This document shows, piece after piece, positions 28,201 to 35,914 of a stretch of DNA of 64,000 nucleotides (positions within the stretch are counted from its first letter, which is position 1; each line of letters opens with the position of its first letter). This stretch comes from JAMWDF01 sp964645405 (GTDB lineage Bacteria > Ratteibacteria > UBA8468 > B48-G9 > DSTR01): assembly GCA_964645405.1 (NCBI GenBank), contig CAZYCA010000029.1:1-64000 (forward strand). The letters are read 5' to 3'. A program made the position numbers and the translations under genes. Below the pieces are notes generated by a model. That model had not been told where the DNA came from and made no database searches. It saw only the letters and a list, made by a program, of their open reading frames with translations.

Positions 28201-28400
28201 ATGCCACTGTACTGAGTAACCTGGGAGGAAAAAGTAAGGTGGAGCCTGACTGGGCAGCGCTTGGTGGCTGGGGAATAGTGGAGGAATGGTTACCCGGTTA
28301 TGCGGAAAGGGTACCCAAGAAGGCTCCAAAGGTGAAAGAAAGTGCCTTTTACCCGGAGACAGGGCTGGACTGGGACCCGGATGCCCATGTTGCCTTCTAA
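25281..28400 (+). CDS. Exported GH2-like TIM-barrel protein
   Basis: A 1039-residue protein with a signal peptide (residues 1-24; Cys15 in LAGC could be a lipobox, but the hydrophobic stretch continues after it). Residues about 30-135 form a beta-sandwich. FGYREVWTEKGNIYINGKKV then leads into a barrel of glycoside hydrolase family 2 type (GGNHSGRRNETEMKFAKLAGFNADTIR). After a beta domain at about 470-570 comes an alpha/beta region (QVCLIDASGT to about 790) that looks like a degenerate class I glutamine-amidotransferase-like fold. The catalytic Glu pair cannot be placed with confidence. It starts 10 bases after the previous gene, with AGGAG. Confidence 0.6.
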   Translation: MKNISGKVFLLLAGCSWLFPLWAISGELLLKTNPLIFSSYRQKKLQIFLRVENKTQQEVSFTAEPVITDCRTGQVLPDSQPVSLKIAGNFDGEISFSLPAKNLKPWSHWDAQLYFLDLTLKPETGPQIKADRVRFGYREVWTEKGNIYINGKKVFLIGGNHSGRRNETEMKFAKLAGFNADTIRGDLASPENQRVLDLADRWGHYLILSLAPVNFEDRFWLYLHGNHPSLIGCAISSPEPVYMLGPHGHPMGIGAVIPEEDKNKPPLEFIRRLHEIDPGRIYGYYVVGLGGHFRSLMWDLGWGVPIQSQKEWLSYWGKNREKVEPFFPQEFALARLGANMVRMDRKFGASAIVEQMARYSGDQAYYRFDKESMAESYAPDAHQVWTKKGLQNEPSSPFFYQVKDFLYTSVFPFWRVWGLAGALLHVDGHPQNLVTDNQPSPLARTMAKISAELYFFLAGPEEDFVSCDHNFYSGETINKSAIVINDSPDAVSISVCWSVQEEKGNTLFSESKNLSVGQGKVGFLPLSWKAPVVKEKRKFQLTATWKDPSGKTHQAQPLQFAVHPAENFVWNQGQVCLIDASGTTREILQKMKIPVLLLSEENQQENLSLLNRSKLLIIGRQSYPCAVKILKPEEITRKVKEGLNIVVLEQLNRHIMGLKLENTGSRETFIRAPDSPLFTGLENDDFSSWQGESGLLPSYPSFDTESLWWYASYSYQGQMNAWRQRRAWHWSNKGTVASFAFEKPQAGNFRVLLDNGFDLLYTPLLELQAGKGRILLSQLDLTDRYGKDPVATVVFQRIIQEYSQTKAQEKSPVGVLTEQASKTLENFHLETRKGLTGRVVFLLPEDWEKLTDQQIKLLHQFLKDGGNVLTSFASPEQAARLPVKVTWEKRELYNPDLPCHGVFSGVGPGEVFLREKHEFLALTSMEGKQVKISSSGLAGISQEGKGFLVILQVPVDKGKSCPDSWSRPKVRRLYATVLSNLGGKSKVEPDWAALGGWGIVEEWLPGYAERVPKKAPKVKESAFYPETGLDWDPDAHVAF

Positions 28401-28411
28401 GAAGGTAAAGG

Positions 28412-29101
28412 ATGATTATCTACGTTTACACTGATACCTACCAGAAATACAGGGAAGCAACCGGAGTAATTGCTGTGCGGTCCAGGCTGGAGGAACTCTG
28501 CGGTGATGCCTGTCTGGTTTTACATTATAGCCAGATAAATTTAGAACTTCTTGCCAGGTTACAACCATGGGCTATCTGCCATAGCGGTTGTGGTACCCTG
28601 TTTCAGGAGTATGATGTACTCCAGAGTAAGGAATATAGAAAAGCAGTCCGGGGATTTACCGGCGCACAGATAGGTTTTTGTGGTGGTCACCAGATTATAG
28701 CAAAGTTTTTCCAGAGTACTCTGGGACCAATAAGGCGTCTGCGCAGGGGAGAACCTGACTTATCTTGCTACCGGCCAGGTTACTTCAAGGAATGGGGCTT
28801 CTGGCCTGTAAAAGTTATACGGCAGGATGAGCTTTTTGCTAATCTAGCCAGAACCATTATGGTTGCTGAAGCCCATTTTTTTGAAGTTAAAAGGTTAGGA
28901 CCGGAACTTCTCCTTCTGGCTTCTTCCCGGGACTGCCGCATACAGGCTTTCCGGCACCGGACTAAACCAATCTATGGAACCCAGTTTCATCCGGAAAATG
29001 CTAATGAAGTTTATCCTGACGGGACAAAAATCCTGCAGAACTTTTTCCGTCTTGCCAGAAAATTTAAGGAAGAAGGAAGAAAAACGCTGGAGGGAAAATG
29101 A
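28412..29101 (+). CDS. Class I glutamine amidotransferase-like protein
   Basis: A 229-residue cytoplasmic protein with the full catalytic triad of the class I glutamine amidotransferase domain: Cys90 in IGFCGGHQ, His193 and Glu195 in GTQFHPE. Such a stand-alone domain hydrolyses glutamine to supply ammonia to a partner, or acts as a gamma-glutamyl hydrolase. No synthetase partner is adjacent. It lies 11 bases after the GH2-like gene and overlaps the next gene by ATGA, inside the exported glycan operon. Confidence 0.85.
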   Translation: MIIYVYTDTYQKYREATGVIAVRSRLEELCGDACLVLHYSQINLELLARLQPWAICHSGCGTLFQEYDVLQSKEYRKAVRGFTGAQIGFCGGHQIIAKFFQSTLGPIRRLRRGEPDLSCYRPGYFKEWGFWPVKVIRQDELFANLARTIMVAEAHFFEVKRLGPELLLLASSRDCRIQAFRHRTKPIYGTQFHPENANEVYPDGTKILQNFFRLARKFKEEGRKTLEGK

Positions 29102-29868
29102 GGGGAAAAACAAAACTTTTTGTCTTTGTTTTTTCACTTGTTAGCGGTTTACTGGCCGCGGAGAAGAAAGATATTCCTGTGGGCATTTATTTCAACCCTT
29201 TAAGAGACCAGCCTGAAGCTTTGACCTATGGTTACGAAGGAGTGAAAATTGCTCTGGAAGAAAATGGTTTTGAACAGGTCTGTTATGTGAAATCTTTTAA
29301 ACCGGAAGATTTGAAAGATATCCGGGTTTTAATCATTTCTGCAGTCTTGGGCTACCCTTCTTCCTGGGATTTAAACCAGGTGCGGGAAAACCAGAGAAAG
29401 TTCGTAGAAAATGGCGGTGGTATTATTCTTATCCAGGAATCTATTGGCTGGAGAAAAATTTTTAAAGATAACCCTATCTTTCCGGAGATTGGCCGAGGTG
29501 TGCCTTACGATGGAAAAACCTACGCACCGGTTCAACTTACTGATCTTCTGGTGGTAGACAGAAATCATCCCATCACCAGAAAGTTGCCTGATAGCTTTCA
29601 GATGCAGTACGACTGTGCACCTTTGAAACCAGGGCCCCGGGGAAGAGTTCTGATTAAACTGGCAGAAGAAGGTTATGTTCGTGGCAATAAGGTGAAACTG
29701 GATAATCTGGCTGCCCTGATTGTCGGCCAGCACGGAAAAGGCCGGGTAGTACTGATGGGACCTCTGGTGGGACTGAGCCGGCTACCCAGGGAGATGGAAA
29801 ATCCGCCTCAGGGCGGGGAACTTCTGATGTTGCTTTCTGCTGTGAGATGGGCTGCTGGAGAAGATTGA
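29098..29868 (+). CDS. Exported ThuA-like protein
   Basis: A 256-residue protein with a signal peptide (MRGKTKLFVFVFSLVSGLLAA). The mature part is an alpha/beta fold of the ThuA/GATase1-like kind: RVLIISAVLGYPS, FVENGGGIILIQE, VDRNHPITRKLPD, and GKGRVVLMGPLVG near the end. ThuA-like domains are common in exported proteins of carbohydrate-degrading bacteria and are thought to act on sugars or bind glycans. The Cys-His-Glu triad of true amidotransferases is missing. It is the last gene of the operon; its stop is one base from the convergent metallophosphoesterase gene. Confidence 0.7.
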   Translation: MRGKTKLFVFVFSLVSGLLAAEKKDIPVGIYFNPLRDQPEALTYGYEGVKIALEENGFEQVCYVKSFKPEDLKDIRVLIISAVLGYPSSWDLNQVRENQRKFVENGGGIILIQESIGWRKIFKDNPIFPEIGRGVPYDGKTYAPVQLTDLLVVDRNHPITRKLPDSFQMQYDCAPLKPGPRGRVLIKLAEEGYVRGNKVKLDNLAALIVGQHGKGRVVLMGPLVGLSRLPREMENPPQGGELLMLLSAVRWAAGED

Positions 29869-29869
29869 T

Positions 29870-30535
29870 TCAAGAACCAAGAAAAGACTGCTCCTTTATC
29901 CGGTACCCCTGGGCGTCCACTTCCAGGAGAACAAACCCACCCAGACGTAAGGGACCGGGGTTGACAAGAATTGTACTTCCCAGGATATCCTGACCGGTAG
30001 CCTCATGGATATGACCGCTCAGACAAACCCATGGCTTTTTCTCCTCAATAAACTTCCTGATAGCCTGACTTCCCACATGCCGTCCAGAACGGACAAAATC
30101 CATTTTTGTACCATAAGCAGGATGATGAGTAACTAAAAGGAAGGGTATTTTTTCCGGAAGCAAACAAGAGGCTGATTCCAGTGTCTTCTGGAAATGTTCT
30201 TCTGTTACCTCACCGGGAGTATAGACAGGACAGGGAAGAGAAAAACCAGCTCCCAGGAAACCTATGCCCCTTATAATTTTAGCCTTTCCATTCAGGCTTA
30301 TACCTTCTCCGGAAAGATAATCTTCTACTTCTCTTTCATCACAGTTACCGGAGACTGCCAGAACCTCGGGAAAATACTTCTTTACCTGGTTTATTACCTG
30401 TTGTGCCTGGGTTTTTCCTCCAAAATGGGTTAAATCACCGGAAACCAGAACCAGATCAACTTTACCCACTTTCCCGGCTATCTTCTCCAGGTTACCTGTA
30501 TCACCATGAATATCAGAAATTCCTAAAATCAGCAT
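29870..30535 (-). CDS. Calcineurin-like metallophosphoesterase
   Basis: A 221-residue binuclear metallophosphoesterase. All five family blocks are seen: DIHGD, GDLTHFGG, GNCDE, THHPAYG and GHIHEA. Substrates range from cyclic nucleotides to nucleotide-sugars; none can be assigned. I use the ATG at 30535 because AGGGGAAA lies directly upstream; an ATG 24 bases further up has no such site. Its promoter region is shared with the divergent DUF4838 gene. Confidence 0.85.
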   Translation of the reverse strand: MLILGISDIHGDTGNLEKIAGKVGKVDLVLVSGDLTHFGGKTQAQQVINQVKKYFPEVLAVSGNCDEREVEDYLSGEGISLNGKAKIIRGIGFLGAGFSLPCPVYTPGEVTEEHFQKTLESASCLLPEKIPFLLVTHHPAYGTKMDFVRSGRHVGSQAIRKFIEEKKPWVCLSGHIHEATGQDILGSTILVNPGPLRLGGFVLLEVDAQGYRIKEQSFLGS

Positions 30536-30582
30536 TTTCCCCTGATAAAATTTTAACATAAAACAGATTATGCGGGAAGTTG

Positions 30583-30591
30583 TGCTATAAT
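30583..30591 (+). promoter_or_regulatory. Extended -10, probable leaderless start of DUF4838 gene
   Basis: TGCTATAAT ends 6 bases before the ATG at 30598. Transcription would begin at or beside the start codon, so there is no room for a ribosome binding site. The -35 is weak, as is usual with an extended -10. Confidence 0.6.
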
Positions 30592-30597
30592 GCTTTT

Positions 30598-32535
30598 ATG
30601 GAAGGCAGGGAAAAAGTTTTTCTCATCAAAGACCGCCGGGCTGTTTCTTTTGTCTATCTTCCTGAAAACTCCTCTGAAAGATTCAGACAGGCTGCCGCAG
30701 AGCTGGTAAGAATCTGCCAGAAAGCAACAGGAGTTAAGATACCCATAAACAACCAAGTAAGAACAGCGGAAAAGCTTACCCGGATAGAGTTTTCCGTCAG
30801 GCCGGCCAGGAGAAAAAAATCAAAACTGCCACCAGACGATACCTTCTGGATTTTTTGCCAGAAGGATAAACTGGAAATTTCTGTCACCAGGGAAGAAATG
30901 CTTGGTGTCGCTTTAGCAAGGTTTCTGGAAGAAGCAACCGGAGCCAGATGGTTTTTCCCTGGAAAACTGGGCGAGGATATTCCGGAAAGAAAGGAAATTT
31001 TTTTTCTGCAGGGCAAGAAACGCTTTTGCCCTTCTTTCACCTGGCGAAGTCTCTCCTGGAAAGACGGCTCAGTTTTCAGGGACTGGCAGGAAAAAAATGG
31101 ACTCTTTCCTTTTCCTGTTAACCGGGGGCATGCCTACACAGAAATTCTGCCCCGCGAGTTGTTTCGCACACATCCGGAATTTTTCTCCTTAATCTGCGGC
31201 CAGCGACGGCTAAATCCTTCCCAGATGTGTTACCAGGCTCCAGGAATTGTGGAGTTAACCTGCCGCTACATTGAGCAGGTACTGGAGAAGAATCCAGAGC
31301 TGGTGGCTGTTTCTCTCTGTCCTAATGATGTTGATTATTTCTGTGAATGTTCCAGGTGCCAGAGAGGAGAAAAACCAACCCGCTATTATGACCATTTTGT
31401 TCACCAGCCACCTTATGGCTATGGTGGTCCTGGTTCAGCCGCTCACCTTTCAGAAAGGGTTTTTCGTTTCACCAATAAAGTGGCGAAAAAACTGAAAGAA
31501 AAACATCCGGATAAATATCTTATCGTCTACGCTTATGGTTGCTATCGGCAGCCTCCGCAGAGAATTAAAATCAGCGATAATGTCATTATCTGGCTTACTA
31601 CCACCTGCCTGGGATGGTGGAATAAGAAAAGGCGAAGACTGGACATAGAAAGAATGAAAGCCTGGCAGAAAGTTGCCAGAAACATCGTTATTTTTGAGGC
31701 TCTCAGCAACCAGGCCTGGCCGGAACTACCCAGGATAGCACCGGCACTGGTAGCAGACAGCTTGAAAACATACCACAGGTTTGGAATCCAGGGTTTCTAT
31801 TCTCAGATGTTTGGCGATTTTGGCACCAACCTGCCCAACTACTACCTGGCGACCAGATTTCTCTGGAATACCAGAGCCAGCTACAAGAAAGAATGGTCAG
31901 CTTTCCTGAAGAGGTGTTTCGGACAAGCTGCCAGCCAGGTAGCCAAATACTGGAAGATTTTGAGTGAGGCCTGGAAAAAATTAATCGCAGATGGAACCCT
32001 GGAAGGAGCGCGCTCCATCATTAATCCTCATTATGAATACCTTCAACTGGTAAGACTTTATCCGGAAGAAACAATAGAAAAAGCCAGGACATGTCTCCAG
32101 AAAGCCAGAGAAATGTCCGGTCAGGGTATCCACCGAAAGCGGGTAGAGATGCTGGAGAAGGGATGGCGTTACACGGAGCTAACCTTGAAGGCTGTCAAGG
32201 AATGCCTGGCTCTGGAAGACCTTAATTTTCCTCCCTTTTATTTTTCTCCCTGGCTGGCACCTGATTATGATTTCCGCTTTTACAAAATTCTGGTAAGGGG
32301 GATGGATAAAAGGGTAGTCATTCATGCTCTGAAAAGGGCTATCTCTACCTGGGAGGAAAGAGAAAAATTTGTCAGAAGATGCACCGGAAAATACATCCTC
32401 AGCCCGACTCTGCTGGAACGTAACCGCAGGTTTGACCCGCGGCCGATTTTGAAAAAGATGCTGCAGATAGCGGAAGAGATGAAAAAGCTTTCCGAAAATG
32501 CGGGAAACATCAGGCAGAAAGATGCAGAAGTTTAA
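30598..32535 (+). CDS. DUF4838 domain protein (GH20-N-like plus TIM barrel)
   Basis: A 645-residue protein with no signal peptide. The first 120 residues form a GH20 N-terminal-like alpha/beta domain (ERFRQAAAELVRICQKATGV, GVALARFLEEATGARWFFPG). The remainder matches the DUF4838 barrel: FRTHPEFFSLICGQR, LVAVSLCPNDVDYFCECSRC, and WLTTTCLGWW. DUF4838 proteins are putative glycoside hydrolases, common in Planctomycetota, Lentisphaerota and Bacteroidota polysaccharide loci. The ATG at 30598 lacks a ribosome binding site and follows a -10 box directly. The end overlaps the convergent amidohydrolase gene by 26 bases. Confidence 0.75.
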   Translation: MEGREKVFLIKDRRAVSFVYLPENSSERFRQAAAELVRICQKATGVKIPINNQVRTAEKLTRIEFSVRPARRKKSKLPPDDTFWIFCQKDKLEISVTREEMLGVALARFLEEATGARWFFPGKLGEDIPERKEIFFLQGKKRFCPSFTWRSLSWKDGSVFRDWQEKNGLFPFPVNRGHAYTEILPRELFRTHPEFFSLICGQRRLNPSQMCYQAPGIVELTCRYIEQVLEKNPELVAVSLCPNDVDYFCECSRCQRGEKPTRYYDHFVHQPPYGYGGPGSAAHLSERVFRFTNKVAKKLKEKHPDKYLIVYAYGCYRQPPQRIKISDNVIIWLTTTCLGWWNKKRRRLDIERMKAWQKVARNIVIFEALSNQAWPELPRIAPALVADSLKTYHRFGIQGFYSQMFGDFGTNLPNYYLATRFLWNTRASYKKEWSAFLKRCFGQAASQVAKYWKILSEAWKKLIADGTLEGARSIINPHYEYLQLVRLYPEETIEKARTCLQKAREMSGQGIHRKRVEMLEKGWRYTELTLKAVKECLALEDLNFPPFYFSPWLAPDYDFRFYKILVRGMDKRVVIHALKRAISTWEEREKFVRRCTGKYILSPTLLERNRRFDPRPILKKMLQIAEEMKKLSENAGNIRQKDAEV

Positions 32536-33409
32536 CCGCATTATCACGCATGATTTTTTTAAAGACCCGGTCACTTATTCTTCCTTCCTGGTGCCACTTC
32601 AGGAGAATCTCCATGGTGCAGAAAGGCATTCCTACCTGGCAATAGTCTGTTCCAAAAAGAAGTTTATCCTGAAACTCTGTGAGAAATTTTGGCCCGTATT
32701 CCTGGTCCCTACCAAGGGCTGCTGCTGCATCAGAGAGTTCTGCGTAAAGGTTCTGGTAGTGCCGGAGAAGCTTGGGCGCAACACCTTCTTCCTTAACCGG
32801 TCCTAACTGATAATCAGTATGCACCTGAATCCCATCAGGTCGGAAAACAGACTTCCTCAGACCGGGTCTTTCCAGAGGAGCAATCTCTGCCCAGAAAACC
32901 GGACCATGCGCAATCACAATCAGATGGGGGAAACGTTGCAAAGTATGCTCCAGTTGCGGCAGCCCCACGTCATCATAAAGACCAAAATCACCTCCCACCC
33001 TATCAGAACCATCAAAGGTAACAGGTAATCCCACTTCCTGCGCATGCTTGAAAAGGTTTTGCACCAGGGAGTCTGCCACAGGTACATTCAGCATAATCTC
33101 ACCTATTCCCTTGCAACCTAAATCCCGGTAATAAGCAAGAAGTTTATCCAGAGGAGCATCCGGAGAATTAGTCAGCGCCCTGGGGTCAACATTGCAGAAA
33201 GGAATGAAACGATCAGGATATTTTTCCACCATCTCTAAGATATCTTCGTTGCTCTGTGGCAGATAAACTTCCGGGCTGACCACCGGAAGCAATACTCCCT
33301 TTTCAATACCTAACTGGTCATACCTTTCCAAAACCTGCTCTGCCGTGGGAAACTGTGTCACAAAAGGTACTGGTTTACGGTATGCGTGAGCATGGATATC
33401 AATAAACAT
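32510..33409 (-). CDS. Amidohydrolase-2 family protein, paralogue
   Basis: A 299-residue TIM-barrel protein that resembles the protein encoded at 9142-10014 over its whole length (DIHAHAY; GIEKGVLLPV; KGIGEIMLNVPVAD; VIAHGPVFWAE; LLFGTDYCQ). The mid-barrel DLHS motif of the other copy is replaced here by DGSDRVGG, so one metal ligand seems lost or moved and the substrate may differ. AGGAGA precedes the ATG. The gene lies downstream of a small gene with its own promoter. Confidence 0.82.
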   Translation of the reverse strand: MFIDIHAHAYRKPVPFVTQFPTAEQVLERYDQLGIEKGVLLPVVSPEVYLPQSNEDILEMVEKYPDRFIPFCNVDPRALTNSPDAPLDKLLAYYRDLGCKGIGEIMLNVPVADSLVQNLFKHAQEVGLPVTFDGSDRVGGDFGLYDDVGLPQLEHTLQRFPHLIVIAHGPVFWAEIAPLERPGLRKSVFRPDGIQVHTDYQLGPVKEEGVAPKLLRHYQNLYAELSDAAAALGRDQEYGPKFLTEFQDKLLFGTDYCQVGMPFCTMEILLKWHQEGRISDRVFKKIMRDNAVKLLHLSA

Positions 33410-33463
33410 TTTTTCTTCTCCTGAAAAATGATTGAATTCCGGAAGCAGTCTGGATTAGTATCT

Positions 33464-33616
33464 TCATTTTCTTAATTTTGCAAACCATTTCTGTTGCTCC
33501 ACAAGTCCAGAGGTGGGTTCTGGTGGATAAAGACGGAGTGCTGACAAAAATGCATCTTCCAGAACTTCTATTATCCGGGCGATACTCAAATTTTCTTTTT
33601 CAGAAAGAGTGCTCAT
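33464..33616 (-). CDS. Small hypothetical protein
   Basis: A 50-residue protein (MSTLSEKENLSIARIIEVLE at the N-terminus, mostly helical, ending PPEPTSGLVEQQ plus a basic tail). I do not recognise it. The ATG at 33616 has AAGG 8 bases upstream. An in-frame GTG at 33655 would add 13 basic residues (RKWVKRWDKVNK) but has poor spacing. A TATAAT box stands about 80 bases upstream on the same strand, which supports expression. It precedes the amidohydrolase gene, 54 bases away. Confidence 0.4.
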   Translation of the reverse strand: MSTLSEKENLSIARIIEVLEDAFLSALRLYPPEPTSGLVEQQKWFAKLRK

Positions 33617-33655
33617 TTTATTAACCTTATCCCATCTTTTAACCCATTTTCTCAC

Positions 33656-33805
33656 CTGCCTTTCTTTTTGCCGGTCCTTTTTTTGATATTTCTATTATAC
33701 TCCTTCTGCCAGAAGGGAAGAAGTCAAAAAGGTTGATGGGAGAAGGAGGAAAATACGGAAAGCTGTCACAACTACCGATGACGACATTTATCTGCTGCCT
33801 GACTT
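33656..33805. other. Intergenic stretch before the small gene
   Basis: Together with the small gene, this fills the 396 bases between the amidohydrolase and GT2 genes. It contains the TATAAT box listed separately and a T-rich run on the plus strand. The stretch next to the GT2 stop shows no gene, no hairpin with T-run and no repeat. Confidence 0.4.
33694..33699 (-). promoter_or_regulatory. -10 element upstream of small gene and amidohydrolase
   Basis: TATAAT read on the minus strand. A TTGACT lies 22 bases further upstream, which is too far for a standard spacer, so only the -10 is well supported. Confidence 0.45.
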
Positions 33806-34906
33806 TCAACCAACCTGCCAGTCCAGCTGAAGGGAAAGGGCTTTCCCGAGAACAAAATAAACAAAATAGATGAGGACCACAAAAGGAAAGTAGAAAACGC
33901 TGTAGATTAGAAATTCCCAGACGGAAAAGCGGAAACCAAGAACCCTGGAAAAAAGGAAAAAGGTGGTTACCGAAAGCAGCATGGATACCAGAAACGGACC
34001 TATACCCTGAAGAATAAGAAACATCAGAGACAAAAGATAGACACTGGAAGAAAGCCCCAGGTTGGTACTCAGGTGCTGAGTGAGAACAAACAGAAGCGGG
34101 AAAAACTTGCTGATGATATGAATTTTCTTAATCACCAGTCCCACCACAACCGGGAAGAAGGAAAAAAGAAGAATGTTAATGATAATCGGTAAACCGCGCA
34201 GGTGTAACCTGATATCGGTTAAAATTTCTTTCCAGCAATGAGCAGCCCCTGAAGCCCAGCGGTTTCTCTGTCTCATCCAGTCTTCCAGGTTATCCGGAGT
34301 TACAGTTTTTACCTTCAATTCCCTCGCCAACCAGTAGGTTTTTCCAGCCCGGAAAGCTTTCAACATCAAATCCCAGTCTTCAGAGATAACCCTGGAGAAA
34401 CCACCAACTTCTGCAAATGTTTTCTTCCTGATAGCAAATGCTGCCCCGCAGAGAAATAAACTTTTTCGGAAAGTCCTGGAAACAAGGAAGGAGAGAATAG
34501 AGACGGCGAGAAAATCATAACTGGTAATCCTGGCAAAAAAATTGTTAGCCATTGCCTCCTTGGGTAGTTCCACCACATCATACCCTTTTACTTGCTGGCT
34601 TAATCTGGCAAGGAAATTCTTATCCTCAGGTAACTGCACATCGTTATCCAGGAAAAGAAGAACTTCTCCTTTTGCCATTCTGCTTAAATAATTAAGGGAT
34701 TTAACCTTACCCTGACGCACGCCATTTTCATAAACAGTTATTTTATCCCGGTATGGTTCTATGGCTTTGTCTATCTCCGGGTTTGCCTGTCCGTCAATAA
34801 TCACCAGTATCTCTTTTGCTGGATAACTGTTAGCCAGCAGTTTTGCCAGGATATCGCCCAGAAATTTTGGCTGCCTGTAGACCGGGATGAGAATGGAAAT
34901 AACCAT
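33806..34906 (-). CDS. Membrane-bound family 2 glycosyltransferase
   Basis: A 366-residue GT2 enzyme. The GT-A domain (1-235) shows ISILIPVYRQPKF, the metal-binding LFLDNDVQ, the GAAFAIRKKTFAEVGGF acceptor loop, SEDWD and the RQRNRWASGA motif (Q/RxxRW) of processive or membrane glycosyltransferases. At least four membrane helices follow (about 240-350). Such enzymes build cell-surface or exopolysaccharides at the inner membrane. AAGGAG precedes the ATG, 18 bases after the alpha/beta hydrolase gene with which it forms an operon. Confidence 0.88.
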   Translation of the reverse strand: MVISILIPVYRQPKFLGDILAKLLANSYPAKEILVIIDGQANPEIDKAIEPYRDKITVYENGVRQGKVKSLNYLSRMAKGEVLLFLDNDVQLPEDKNFLARLSQQVKGYDVVELPKEAMANNFFARITSYDFLAVSILSFLVSRTFRKSLFLCGAAFAIRKKTFAEVGGFSRVISEDWDLMLKAFRAGKTYWLARELKVKTVTPDNLEDWMRQRNRWASGAAHCWKEILTDIRLHLRGLPIIINILLFSFFPVVVGLVIKKIHIISKFFPLLFVLTQHLSTNLGLSSSVYLLSLMFLILQGIGPFLVSMLLSVTTFFLFSRVLGFRFSVWEFLIYSVFYFPFVVLIYFVYFVLGKALSLQLDWQVG

Positions 34907-34924
34907 CTTTCACTCCTTTCAGAC

Positions 34925-35842
34925 TTAAAGGTAACGATGTAAAAATTTCATTACCTCCTGCCGCATCCCGGCTGTCTCCAGGTGACCGACAGGATATCTT
35001 TGCAGTTGCCAGGCAAAAGAAGCACCAAAGCCAGCGTATACTTTTTTCAATTCCGCATCAATCTTTTCCAGACCGGAAACAGGTGTTAAAAAATCATAAT
35101 CTCCGGCAAGACTGAGGTGATATCGGGGTGCAATCAGGGCATTTATTCTGGCTGTGGTGAAATATTTAAGCAGTGAGGGGACATAGTAATAGATTCCATG
35201 GCCATCCAGACCACGGGCTTCTATCAGGCTCTGGTAATCTGTCAGGCAGCAAAGGTCTACACAGACCTTAATTCTAATATCCAGAGCTGCCACCCACCAG
35301 GCCATGGTACTACCCATGGAGATACCCATGGTAGCCAGCCTGTTCCCATCCACTTCTGGCCGGCTAACAAGATAGTCCATGGCTCGCAGACTATCATAAA
35401 CCATCATACCCCAGAGAACCTTTCCTTTCCAGAGCATCTCTTTGAACACCTCGCTCTCACTCCGGCCCCTTCTTTCCCCGAAACACCAGCAGTCAATACA
35501 TAAAACAGCATAGCCGGAATCAGTCAAAACCTTACCATAGGCCGGTGTCTGCAACCCTTTCCTTCCAGAAATCAACTCATCCTTTCCCAGCTCGTAGTTT
35601 CCACCATGAGCGTGATTATAAAGAATTCCCGGAATCTTTCCAGAAACATTTAATGGCCGGACAAAATAGGCTGGTACTGGTTCCTGGTCGTTGAGATGAA
35701 GAATAAGTTTTTCTAAGTGGTAGCCGCAAAACTGCGTTTTCTCCAAAAGGGTGGCTGTGATTTTTCTCCTTCTGGGTGGCAGGTCCCCCAGAAGCCGGTA
35801 CAATTTTTTCCTCTCTTTCTCCTGCCAGTTACTTGTTTTCAT
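34925..35842 (-). CDS. Alpha/beta hydrolase, acetyl-xylan-esterase/DLH-like
   Basis: A 305-residue alpha/beta hydrolase. The nucleophile elbow is GISMGS (Ser175), the acid is in AGDYDFLTP (Asp248/250) and the base is His287 in GHLET. The NHAHGGNYELGK loop and DCWCFGERRG strand are typical of the dienelactone hydrolase/acetyl-xylan-esterase-like group often found with sugar genes. There is no signal peptide, so it would deacylate intracellular substrates. A TAAAAT box sits about 9 bases upstream of the ATG, so the transcript may be leaderless. Confidence 0.82.
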   Translation of the reverse strand: MKTSNWQEKERKKLYRLLGDLPPRRRKITATLLEKTQFCGYHLEKLILHLNDQEPVPAYFVRPLNVSGKIPGILYNHAHGGNYELGKDELISGRKGLQTPAYGKVLTDSGYAVLCIDCWCFGERRGRSESEVFKEMLWKGKVLWGMMVYDSLRAMDYLVSRPEVDGNRLATMGISMGSTMAWWVAALDIRIKVCVDLCCLTDYQSLIEARGLDGHGIYYYVPSLLKYFTTARINALIAPRYHLSLAGDYDFLTPVSGLEKIDAELKKVYAGFGASFAWQLQRYPVGHLETAGMRQEVMKFLHRYL

Positions 35843-35851
35843 ACTTTTCTT

Positions 35852-35857
35852 ATTTTA
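35852..35857 (-). promoter_or_regulatory. -10 element of the alpha/beta hydrolase gene
   Basis: TAAAAT on the minus strand, 9 bases before the ATG at 35842. The predicted transcript start lies within 0-5 bases of the start codon. Confidence 0.5.
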
Positions 35858-35901
35858 CGCCATTTTTCTGGAACAGCCAATTTTATTTTAACCGCCAGGC
35901 A

Positions 35902-35910
35902 TGTTAAAAT
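35902..35910 (+). promoter_or_regulatory. Extended -10 of the isomerase-like gene
   Basis: TGTTAAAAT, an extended -10, ends 4 bases before the ATG at 35915 and 7 bases before the next ATG codon at 35918. This again predicts a leaderless transcript. Confidence 0.5.
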
Positions 35911-35914
35911 AAAA

